In this document: in pieces, positions 57,859 through 64,000 of the stretch | Layout: each line of letters opens with the position of its first letter | How positions within the stretch are numbered: the stretch's first letter is position 1 | NCBI RefSeq assembly: GCF_947077775.1 | Contig: NZ_CAMTTE010000001.1 | Span: forward strand, 248,001 to 312,000 | Reading direction: 5' to 3' | DNA from: Salinibacter pepae | Lineage (GTDB): Bacteria; Bacteroidota; Rhodothermia; Rhodothermales; Salinibacteraceae | DNA: 64,000 bases | Made by a program: the position numbers and the translations under genes | The notes under the pieces: generated by a model | Seen by the model: only the letters and a program-made list of their open reading frames with translations | Told to the model about the DNA's origin: nothing | Databases searched by the model: none

Positions 57859-58548
57859 TTAGAGGCGGGCCGTGCGCCAGCGCTTGAGCCGCCGCAGGCG
57901 CTCGCGCAGCCTGCGCTTGCGGGCCCTGAGGGCCGACTCCGGATCGACGTCGCCGGTCTCCGTCACGGCATCGTACGTCTCCGACGCGCGGAGGCGCTCA
58001 ATCGAGGCCTCAAGCGCCGACACCGCCTGCTCCAGGGACGCCTCCGCGTCGGGCAGGGACGACTCGGGAGAGGCGGTGGGCGCCCGGGGGAAGCCCCAGG
58101 TTTCCAGAGAGTCAGCGATGGCGCGCACCGCCGCCGAATGCTCGGCGTCGAACGCCGACTCGAGCGCCCGGAACGTGGCGGCCGCCTCGTCGCGGTAGGC
58201 GTCGGCGACCGCGTCCGGGTGGCACAGCTTCGTGGCCCGGCGGTAGGCCGCTTTCAGGTCCGGGGCCGAACGGGCCGTCTCCGTCGGCGCCTGCCTCCGT
58301 CGCTCCCGGAAGGCATCGTAGGCCTCCTGGGCGTCGTGGTAGGCATTGCGGAGGCGGGCGCTCCGCCTGCGGGCCTGTGCTGCCTCTTTCAGGCGTTCCA
58401 TCTGCAGGCGCAGGACCTCCTCCCGAAGCGGCGCCACTTCTTCTTCGAACTGCGACTGCGCCGCACGAACCGTCTGTTCCAGCTCCGCCTTCTCCTGCAG
58501 CCGGCGCGCGAGAGACCGTCGCAAGGCGTGGAGATCAGAACGTGCCAT
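57859..58548 (-). CDS. Coiled-coil protein with a J-like segment
   Basis: A 229-residue soluble protein. Residues 1-95 are a long, charged coiled coil (SLARRLQEKAELEQTVRAAQSQFEEEVAPLREEVL). Residues about 100-150 resemble a J domain: 'LKAAYRRATKLCHPDAVADAYRDEAAATFRALESAFDA', with HPD in the usual context of J-domain helices II and III. The end is basic (RARKRRLRERLRRLKRWRTARL), possibly nucleic-acid binding. A similar protein is the 'J domain-containing' or DnaJ-like molecular chaperone of Bacteroidota. The frame is open far upstream (to 59679) but overlaps the divergent stress gene; ATG 58548 is the last sensible start. It lies 215 bp downstream of the mutS start on the same strand as mutS. 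Confidence 0.7.
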   Translation of the reverse strand: MARSDLHALRRSLARRLQEKAELEQTVRAAQSQFEEEVAPLREEVLRLQMERLKEAAQARRRSARLRNAYHDAQEAYDAFRERRRQAPTETARSAPDLKAAYRRATKLCHPDAVADAYRDEAAATFRALESAFDAEHSAAVRAIADSLETWGFPRAPTASPESSLPDAEASLEQAVSALEASIERLRASETYDAVTETGDVDPESALRARKRRLRERLRRLKRWRTARL

Positions 58549-58701
58549 GTCCACCGTTGAAGGGTTGTGCCACGACTTTTCTCTTCGGTAATTTAATGAT
58601 ACACTGCGAGTGGGAGATCCGCCGCGCGCGTCGACGACAGACGCTTCGGAATTCCGATCCCGCCAACTCGACCTGCCTTTTTCGCTTCCCCCCTCTGCTT
58701 C
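58549..58701. promoter_or_regulatory. Divergent promoter region of the J-like and UspA genes
   Basis: A 153-bp gap between divergent genes. The AT-rich stretch at about 58585-58605 (GGTAATTTAATGATACACT) is the lowest-GC part and probably holds the -10 elements; a TTGTGC at 58565-58570 lies 18 bp before TAATTT (58589-58594) in the plus direction. No palindrome is seen. Confidence 0.35.
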
Positions 58702-59124
58702 ATGTACGACGTCCTCCTCATTCCGGTTGACCTCTCCAGCACCAACGAATCCGTCCTCGATGCGGCCCGAGACCTTGCCGCCCCGGACCATACCCGCGTG
58801 GTGCTCCACCACGCCATCGAAACGCTTCAGGACGAGGCGCCCGGCGAAATGGACGACTTTTACGCGGACCTCCAGCAGGAGGCCGAAAAAAAGCTGGGGG
58901 CGTGGACGAGCGACCTGGCCGAGGACGGGTTTGACGTCGACTTCATGATCACGTACGGGGAGCGCGGCCCCGAAATCACACGGGTCGCCGAGGAGCAGGA
59001 CGCGGATCTTCTCGTGATGCGCTCCCACCGGGTGGACCGGGACGACCCGGACAGCCCGGTCGGAACGGTGAGCCACCAGGTGGCCGTCTTCGCCCCGTGC
59101 TCCGTCCACCTGGTACGTCCCTAA
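58702..59124 (+). CDS. Universal stress protein (UspA family)
   Basis: A 140-residue Usp domain: 'YDVLLIPVDLSSTNESVLDAARDLA' (strand 1 and ATP-adenine loop), 'TRVVLHHAIETL', the central 'FDVDFMITYGERGPEITRVAEEQDADLLVMRSHR', and the end 'GTVSHQVAVFAPCSVHLVRP'. The ATP-binding signature GxxG...(S/T) of the UspFG-type reads 'SHRVDRDDPDSPVGTVSHQV', where the Gly-x2-Gly-x9-Gly(S/T) core is degraded, so nucleotide binding is uncertain. Family roles lie in stress tolerance. It is acidic. It is a single gene, divergent from the J-like gene and 222 bp before nadK. Confidence 0.92.
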   Translation: MYDVLLIPVDLSSTNESVLDAARDLAAPDHTRVVLHHAIETLQDEAPGEMDDFYADLQQEAEKKLGAWTSDLAEDGFDVDFMITYGERGPEITRVAEEQDADLLVMRSHRVDRDDPDSPVGTVSHQVAVFAPCSVHLVRP

Positions 59125-59346
59125 GCCCCCATCCCCGACGGTGGGAAGCCGCCGCCTCGCCGCGCTCCCGTTCGACCGAAACGGCCGTCGTGTCGTTCGC
59201 CCACCAGCGGGTTGACAGGGAGACGAGGGCACCCCTGTCGCGTCTCTGCCCGGTCGGAACGTTCTACTGACCGGAAGCTTTGAGACGGATGTTGGCGCTG
59301 GGGCAAACCGCGTTGTTCGTCGCCTCTTCGAACCACCTTGGGCTAC

Positions 59347-60291
59347 ATGGTCTACGGCATCACTGGCAACCCGACCAAGGACGCGCTCTGGGCCCCATTG
59401 GCAAAACTCATCGACCGGTTGACGGACGACGACCTTCCGTTTCGGATTCACGCGCCCATCGCCACCGGCCTCGTGGAGCAGGGCCTCGTCGACGAGGAGA
59501 GGTGCCGCGCCCACGCCGTGGACGACGTGGCGGCGGCCGGCGACATCGTACTGTCTTTTGGGGGGGACGGGACCCTCCTGCGCACCGCCCACCGCACGGG
59601 GCCGAACGGCACGCCGCTCCTGGGCGTCAACATCGGCCGCCTCGGCTTTCTCGCCGACATTGAGATCGGCCAAATTCACGACGCGATCGATGCCCTGGAG
59701 GCCGGGGACTACCGGACCGAGGAACGGCTCGCCCTCCAGGCCGACCTGGAATCCGGCTCGGGGCTCGACACGGAGTGGGCCCTCAACGAATTCGTGCTGG
59801 ACCGCAGTGGGGCCGCCGGCCTCATCGAAATCGAGGTGGCCGTTGACGGGACGCCGCTCAACACCTACTGGGCCGATGGCCTTATCATCAGCACCCCGAC
59901 CGGCTCCACGGCGTACTCGCTCTCCACCGGCGGCCCCATCATCACCCCCGGGGTGGACGCCATCATCCTAACCCCCATCGCCCCCCACACCCTCACGGTC
60001 CGCCCGATTGTCCTCCCGGCCGACGCCACCATCACCTGCCAGGTTCGTGAGAACGACCAGCCGTACGTCTTTGCCGCGGACGGGCAGAGCACGATGTTCG
60101 ACGAGCACAACCTGGAATTCAGTGTGGAACGGGCCGACCACGCGGTCAACCTCGTCAAGCTCCCCGGCCAACACTTTTTCCACACCCTGCGCTCGAAACT
60201 GATGTGGGGCGCACGCCGTTCGGAGGAGCCGACTGACCGCGGGCAATCCATCTCTGCCCCGCGCGACCCATCCCCGTTGAAGGGGGAATGA
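59347..60291 (+). CDS. nadK: NAD kinase
   Basis: A 314-residue kinase that phosphorylates NAD to NADP. Motifs: 'DIVLSFGGDGTLLRTAH' with GGDG at 72-75 and catalytic Asp74, 'LLGVNIGRLGFLADI', 'EWALNEFVLDRS' with the NE pair, 'YWADGLIISTPTGSTAYSLSTGGPII' (NAD ribose and adenine contacts), and 'LTPIAPHTLTVRPIVLP'. The C-terminal tail (MWGARRSEEPTDRGQS...) is longer than usual and probably disordered. The frame is open nine bases earlier (TTG 59338), but ATG 59347 fits the first strand. It stops 60 bp before tRNA-Phe; the tRNA has its own promoter. Confidence 0.96.
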   Translation: MVYGITGNPTKDALWAPLAKLIDRLTDDDLPFRIHAPIATGLVEQGLVDEERCRAHAVDDVAAAGDIVLSFGGDGTLLRTAHRTGPNGTPLLGVNIGRLGFLADIEIGQIHDAIDALEAGDYRTEERLALQADLESGSGLDTEWALNEFVLDRSGAAGLIEIEVAVDGTPLNTYWADGLIISTPTGSTAYSLSTGGPIITPGVDAIILTPIAPHTLTVRPIVLPADATITCQVRENDQPYVFAADGQSTMFDEHNLEFSVERADHAVNLVKLPGQHFFHTLRSKLMWGARRSEEPTDRGQSISAPRDPSPLKGE

Positions 60292-60308
60292 AACAACCGG
60301 AACGGTCG

Positions 60309-60337
60309 TTGACAAGCGCAGCCGGGACCGGTACATT
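60309..60337 (+). promoter_or_regulatory. Sigma-70-type promoter of the tRNA-Phe gene
   Basis: TTGACA (60309-60314), a 17-bp spacer and TACATT (60332-60337). The -35 is a perfect consensus and the -10 differs by two bases from TATAAT. The start of transcription would be near 60344, eight bases before the tRNA. The strongest promoter I can see in the window. Confidence 0.75.
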
Positions 60338-60351
60338 CGTGTGTGTTTTGA

Positions 60352-60424
60352 GGTCAGGTAGCTCAGGTGGTAGAGCAACGGCCTGAAAAGCCGTGTGTCG
60401 GCGGTTCGAATCCGCCCCTGACCA
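60352..60424 (+). tRNA. tRNA-Phe (anticodon GAA)
   Basis: A 73-base cloverleaf: acceptor GGTCAGG (60352-60358) pairs with CCTGACC (60417-60423), D arm GCTC/GAGC, anticodon stem ACGGC/GCCGT with loop CTGAAAA (anticodon GAA), variable loop GTGTC, and T arm GGCGG-TTCGAAT-CCGCC. The discriminator is A60424, and the following bases are CCC, not CCA, so the CCA end is added after transcription. It has its own promoter 15 bp upstream and a terminator 8 bp downstream. Confidence 0.97.
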
Positions 60425-60750
60425 CCCCCGCCCCCGCTTTTCGCCGTCCAGCGGCGCAGAGCGGGGATTTTATTTGGGACAAACGCTTCAATGCCAAGAC
60501 GCGGCCGCCGTCGGTCGCGTTCGGCAGGCCGAGAGCGGCGCGCTTTCGATTCCGGATTGCCCGCCCGCAGGCCGCCGTCGGCCCCGGACGGCCGGCCCCG
60601 GACCGGCCCGGGCCCACATCGCGAACAGCGTGCCGTCCTCAGAGCACCCGCCTGTCCTGGAAAACGTCCGGTCTGTTGATCCTCCCCCGCTCGACGCCGA
60701 GGTTAACCAGTGCCCTTTCGCTCCCCACCTCACCCGCTTCCTACTCCGCA
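60425..60750. other. 326-bp gap between tRNA-Phe and fumC
   Basis: Apart from the tRNA terminator in the first 50 bases, I see nothing that is clearly functional. The open frame reading through here (from 60367) is only an upstream extension of the fumC frame and starts inside the tRNA. The fumC promoter should lie in the last 150 bases. Confidence 0.55.
60432..60475 (+). terminator. Intrinsic terminator of tRNA-Phe
   Basis: CCCCGCT (60432-60438) pairs with AGCGGGG (60460-60466); an inner stem CGCCG/CGGCG extends the hairpin. TTTTATTT follows (60468-60475). It begins 8 bp after the tRNA 3' end, so the tRNA is a one-gene transcript. Confidence 0.8.
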
Positions 60751-62163
60751 ATGAGCTCCGACTACCGAACCGAAAGCGACTCCCTCGGGGACGTGCGCGT
60801 CCCCGCCGAGGCCCTCTACGGCGCCCAGACCCAGCGGGCCAAGGAGAACTTTCCGGTCAGCGACCTTCGGTTCTCCCGCCGCTTCATCGAGGCGCTCGGC
60901 CACGTCAAGCGCGCCGCCGCCCGGGCCAACCAGGACCTCGACCGCCTGGGGGACGAGACCGCCGAGGCGATCGTCGACGCCGCCGAGGAGGTGATCGATG
61001 GCCGGCACGACGAGGACTTCGTGCTCGACATTTTTCAAACCGGCAGCGGCACCTCCACGAACATGAACGCCAACGAGGTGATCGCCAACCGGGCGTCGGT
61101 GCTCTTGGGGGCCGGCCGCGGCAGCAAGGCGGTCCACCCCAACGACGACGTCAACATGTCGCAGTCGTCGAACGACACCATCCCGACCACCCTGCACGTC
61201 GCCGCCCGGATGGGCATTGAGCACGACCTGCTGCCGGCCCTGGAGGCCCTGCAGGGCGCGCTCGAGGAGAAGGCCGAAGCCTTCGACGACGTGCTCAAGA
61301 GCGGCCGGACGCACCTGATGGACGCCACCCCGGTGCGGCTGGGCCAGGAATTCGGCGGGTACGCGGCCCAGATCGAGCACGCCATCCAGCGGATTGAGCT
61401 GGCGTCAAACCGCCTCTCGGAAGTCACCCTCGGCGGCACCGCCACGGGCACGGGCCTCAATTGCCCGGAGGGCTTCCCCGAAACGGCCCTCCAGCACCTC
61501 ACCGACGCCACCGAGCTCTCGTTCTACAAGACGGGGAACCACTTTGCCCAGCAGGCCGGCAAGGAGCTCTACGTGGACGCCCACGGCGCCCTGAACACCC
61601 TCGCGACGGCCCTGCTCAAAATCGCAAACGACCTGCGCCTCCTCTCCAGCGGCCCCACGAGCGGCATCGGCGAGATCACCCTTCCGGTCATCCAGCCCGG
61701 CTCCTCCATCATGCCCGGGAAGGTGAACCCGGTACAGAGCGAGCAGGTGATGATGGTCGCCACGCAGGTCACGGGCAACCACCAGACCCTCACCGTCGCC
61801 AACACGCACGGCAACTTTGAGCTGAACGTGATGATGCCGGTGATGGCCCACGCCATGCTGCAAAGCATCGACCTGCTCGCAAACAGCGTGGACGCCTTTC
61901 GCGGCAAGTGCGTGGAGGGCATCGAGGCAGACCGGGAGCGCTGCCGGGAGCTTCTGGAATTGAACCCCTCCGTCGCGACGGCCCTCAACACGGCCATCGG
62001 CTACGACAAGGCCAGCGAGGTCGCGAAGACGGCCGCGAAGAACCGCGAAAGCGTCCGGACGGTTGTAAAACAAATGGGACTTCTCGACGAGGACCAGCTC
62101 GACGAGTACCTGGACATCCGGCGCATGACGCAGCCGGGCGTGCCCGGCGGGGATGCGTCGTAG
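60751..62163 (+). CDS. fumC: Class II fumarate hydratase
   Basis: A 470-residue oxygen-stable fumarase of the TCA cycle, converting fumarate and malate. Superfamily signatures: 'TGSGTSTNMNANEVIANRAS' , 'HPNDDVNMSQSSNDTIPTTLHVAA' (B site and catalytic region), 'KSGRTHLMDATPVRLGQEFGGYAAQ' with the catalytic His, and the flexible loop 'GSSIMPGKVNPVQSEQ'. Length is normal. ATG 60751 fits the family start (SSDYRTESDSLGDVRVP). Strong acidic bias. With mdh at 3.5 kb it provides two consecutive TCA steps, though the genes are not adjacent. I see a GC-rich hairpin 30-70 bp after the stop without a T-run. Confidence 0.97.
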   Translation: MSSDYRTESDSLGDVRVPAEALYGAQTQRAKENFPVSDLRFSRRFIEALGHVKRAAARANQDLDRLGDETAEAIVDAAEEVIDGRHDEDFVLDIFQTGSGTSTNMNANEVIANRASVLLGAGRGSKAVHPNDDVNMSQSSNDTIPTTLHVAARMGIEHDLLPALEALQGALEEKAEAFDDVLKSGRTHLMDATPVRLGQEFGGYAAQIEHAIQRIELASNRLSEVTLGGTATGTGLNCPEGFPETALQHLTDATELSFYKTGNHFAQQAGKELYVDAHGALNTLATALLKIANDLRLLSSGPTSGIGEITLPVIQPGSSIMPGKVNPVQSEQVMMVATQVTGNHQTLTVANTHGNFELNVMMPVMAHAMLQSIDLLANSVDAFRGKCVEGIEADRERCRELLELNPSVATALNTAIGYDKASEVAKTAAKNRESVRTVVKQMGLLDEDQLDEYLDIRRMTQPGVPGGDAS

Positions 62164-62374
62164 CTTCCCTCCGGTAGCGTGGGTGCTGCGGCCGGCCGGG
62201 GCACTTCCCCCGGCGGCCCCGCGTTGTTACAATTCCCACACAGGGGGCGGTACGAAATTCCGGCAGCCGTCCGTTTAGAAGAGGTAGGAGGCCGGGTCGC
62301 GACGATCTGAGAGGCTCGACGCCGAATCCTCGTCCCTTCATCGCGTTCTTTCCCTACGACTTTCCGCACGTTTG

Positions 62375-63934
62375 ATGAGCACGCAAGGCAAAGTCTCTCT
62401 CGCCGTCGTTGTTGGTGGCGCCTTCTTGGCCGGCATTCTGTTCGCCACCGCGGGGGCCAACCTGTTTGGGGTGGGCGACGCCGTGGGCACCTCCAGTCAG
62501 GCCGCAAACCTCGATGGGTCTACGCAAATTGAGCAGCCTCCCCCCAACACGCCCAACGGGTTTGAGACCGCATTTTCGGACGTTGCCCAGTCCGTCAACC
62601 CCGCCGTCGTCCAGATCCGGGCGGCCAAGGTGGTGGACCGCCGGATGCGCAACCCGTTCGAGGGCACCCCGTTCGAGCGGTTCTTTGGGCAGCGCGGGCC
62701 GTCGGAGCCGGAGGTCCGGCAGGGGCTCGGCTCCGGCGTCGTCGTGCGCTCCGACGGACACATCGTCACCAACAACCACGTGATTCAGGACGCTGAGCGG
62801 CTGAGCGTTCAGACCCTGGACGGCGAGCAGTATCAGGCCGAGGTCGTGGGAACCGACCCGTACAAGGACCTGGCCGTGCTCAAGGTGGATGCGTCCGACA
62901 TGACGGCCATCAGTTTCGGCAACTCGGAGCAGGTTAGCGTTGGGCAGTGGGTCATGGCGTTTGGCTCCCCCCTCGACCCTCAACTCAACAACAGCGTCAC
63001 GGCCGGCATCATCAGCGCCCTTGGCCGCCTTCAGGCCAGCCCACAGCGGGGCCGGAGCTCCAGTCAGGGCGGTGGGGTGCAGAACTTTATCCAGACCGAC
63101 GCGGCCATCAACCCCGGCAACTCCGGTGGGCCCCTCGTAAACCTGCAGGGGGAGCTCGTGGGCATTAACACGGCCATCGTGTCCCGGTCCGGCGGCAACC
63201 AGGGCATCGGGTTCGCCATTCCGTCCAGCACCGTCGAGCGCATCGCCACTCAGATCATTGAAGAAGGCGACGTGCGACGGGCCTACCTCGGCATCCGCTA
63301 CGGCGGGGCCCCCGAGACCCTCGTCGACAACGAGAATCTTCCGAAGGGGTCGGCGGTCGTTTCACAGGTGGAAGAGGGCGCCCCCGCGGACGAGGCGGGC
63401 CTTGAGGCCGGCGACATCATCACGGGCATCAACGGGACGCCGCTGGAAGACTACCTCCAGCTGGGCAATCAGATCGCCAGCATGCGCCCCGGAGAGGAGG
63501 CGGAGCTTCAGATCAATCGTGACGGGGAAACCCGCACCCTTACGGTCACGCTCGGCGCCCGCGGCGAGAGCATGACGGCGTCGTCCGACGACCGCAGTGA
63601 AAGCAATGGCCCGTCGTCCGCCGAGGCGCTTCAGGAGGAGTTGGGCCTTCAGCTGCAAGACGTCACGCCCGACATGGCGCGGCGCCTCGGGCTCGATGAG
63701 GCCCAGGGCGTCGTCATCACGGGCGTGGACCAGTCCAACCGGATGATCCGCGAATCGGGCCTCCAGCCCCGACAGATTATCTTCAAGATGGCCGGGGAGC
63801 AGATCTCGGACATGGGCACCTTCATGGAGGTCTACCGGAGCGTCGAGCCCGGCGATGCGTTCCGGATGGCGGTCCGGAATCCCGACGGGTTCGTCTTCGT
63901 CACGAGCCTCCGTCGCCCGGCCGATACCGAATAA
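62375..63934 (+). CDS. degP: Do-family periplasmic serine protease (DegP/HtrA type)
   Basis: A 519-residue envelope protease/chaperone. Residues 1-28 are an uncleaved-type membrane anchor (VSLAVVVGGAFLAGILFATAGANLF). The trypsin-like domain has catalytic His135 ('VTNNHVIQ'), Asp165 ('YKDLAVLKVD') and Ser250 ('GNSGGPLVNL'). The LA loop region (RNPFEGTPFERFFGQRG) is typical of Do proteases. Two PDZ domains follow (about 300-390 'AYLGIRYGG', 'VVSQVEEGAPADEAGLEAGDIITGINGTPL'; and about 425-515 'LGLQLQDVTPDMARRLGLDEAQGVVIT'). It degrades or refolds damaged proteins in the periplasm. TTG 62372 is one codon earlier and less likely. A hairpin terminator follows at 63960. Confidence 0.95.
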   Translation: MSTQGKVSLAVVVGGAFLAGILFATAGANLFGVGDAVGTSSQAANLDGSTQIEQPPPNTPNGFETAFSDVAQSVNPAVVQIRAAKVVDRRMRNPFEGTPFERFFGQRGPSEPEVRQGLGSGVVVRSDGHIVTNNHVIQDAERLSVQTLDGEQYQAEVVGTDPYKDLAVLKVDASDMTAISFGNSEQVSVGQWVMAFGSPLDPQLNNSVTAGIISALGRLQASPQRGRSSSQGGGVQNFIQTDAAINPGNSGGPLVNLQGELVGINTAIVSRSGGNQGIGFAIPSSTVERIATQIIEEGDVRRAYLGIRYGGAPETLVDNENLPKGSAVVSQVEEGAPADEAGLEAGDIITGINGTPLEDYLQLGNQIASMRPGEEAELQINRDGETRTLTVTLGARGESMTASSDDRSESNGPSSAEALQEELGLQLQDVTPDMARRLGLDEAQGVVITGVDQSNRMIRESGLQPRQIIFKMAGEQISDMGTFMEVYRSVEPGDAFRMAVRNPDGFVFVTSLRRPADTE

Positions 63935-63959
63935 CCCAGGGCCAATCCCGCCCCACAGG

Positions 63960-63987
63960 CGCCCCATCCTCCCCCGAGGGTGGGGCG
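63960..63987 (+). terminator. Hairpin terminator after the Do protease
   Basis: CGCCCCATCCT (63960-63970) pairs with AGGGTGGGGCG (63977-63987) with one T.G wobble and a 6-base loop, 11 bp in all. Only TT and then CGTGT follow, so the T-run is weak. It begins 26 bp after the stop codon. Confidence 0.65.
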
Positions 63988-64000
63988 TTCGTGTGGATTC

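Noticed and set aside
59212-59217. TTGACA as a nadK promoter
   Set aside because: No -10-like sequence lies at a proper distance; chance match.
58549-59679. Long upstream extension of the J-like coiled-coil frame
   Set aside because: The extension runs antisense to the UspA gene and into nadK; it is Arg/Val/Gly-rich shadow sequence, and ATG 58548 is adequate.
62180-62225. GC-rich hairpin after fumC as terminator
   Set aside because: Stem contains mismatches and there is no T-run, so I mention it but do not list it as a feature.
1-64000. CRISPR arrays, transposases, phage genes, integrase sites
   Set aside because: No regularly spaced repeats, transposase-like proteins, terminal inverted repeats or att-like duplication next to the tRNA were seen.

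Overview
The window is a high-GC, densely coded bacterial chromosome segment that looks like Salinibacter ruber or a close relative (Rhodothermota, formerly in Bacteroidetes). This is an inference. It rests on the strongly acidic, lysine-poor proteins (malate dehydrogenase, fumarase and dihydrolipoyl dehydrogenase are all Asp/Glu rich, as in salt-in halophiles), on Bacteroidota-type gene sets (HU-SPOR with ExbB/ExbD, TPR-DUF4292-EnvC, azurin lipoprotein) in a GC-rich genome, and on frequent GTG/TTG starts. I see no rRNA, phage, insertion sequence or CRISPR array. There is one tRNA (Phe, GAA) with a visible promoter and terminator.

Layout. 1-9.5 kb: the end of an outer-membrane barrel gene, a DUF4174 protein, a DAO-type FAD oxidoreductase, a decapitated acuI/yhdH pseudogene, mdh, a CDF metal exporter, a methylmalonyl-CoA-epimerase-like domain fused to an alpha/beta hydrolase, an aldo/keto reductase and membrane-anchored MsrA. 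10-16.7 kb: AbgT-family transporter, a PIN/DUF6364 toxin-antitoxin pair with a clear palindromic operator, uvrC, a thioredoxin-like protein and two small membrane proteins, one LEA-like. 16.9-24.1 kb: a probable envelope module of a 1003-aa TPR protein, an outer-membrane barrel, a mini-HU protein, an HU-TM-SPOR protein, ExbB/TolQ and ExbD/TolR. It is followed by convergent comM.

26.5-40 kb is a copper-handling region: an azurin-type Tat lipoprotein, a DUF3047 protein, then one strand carrying (in transcription order) copA, a cupredoxin lipoprotein, a small Cys-rich exported protein, cusC, cusB, cusA, a methyltransferase and a wrecked CopB-type ATPase. A CsoR-like palindrome lies upstream of copA. 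Three short oligonucleotide-repeat tracts are scattered in the cus genes, and one is translated in frame inside CusA.

40-64 kb: a methyltransferase/FAD-oxidoreductase pair, Sua5, a DUF1232 protein, a 26-aa membrane peptide, a three-cysteine ferredoxin, a glutamate-cysteine-ligase-like domain fused to CBS domains, the TPR-DUF4292-EnvC set, lpdA with a strong terminator, an M1 peptidase lipoprotein, a J-domain membrane protein, mutS, a coiled-coil J-like protein, a universal stress protein, nadK, tRNA-Phe, fumC and a Do-type serine protease.

Most promising for follow-up: the HU/SPOR/ExbBD module, which could physically link the nucleoid, inner membrane and peptidoglycan; the repeat-derived in-frame insert in CusA; the GCS2-CBS and epimerase-hydrolase fusions; and a possible small RNA or leader near 27.15-27.24 kb. 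Terminators, operators and RNA candidates were found by eye and are not scored computationally.
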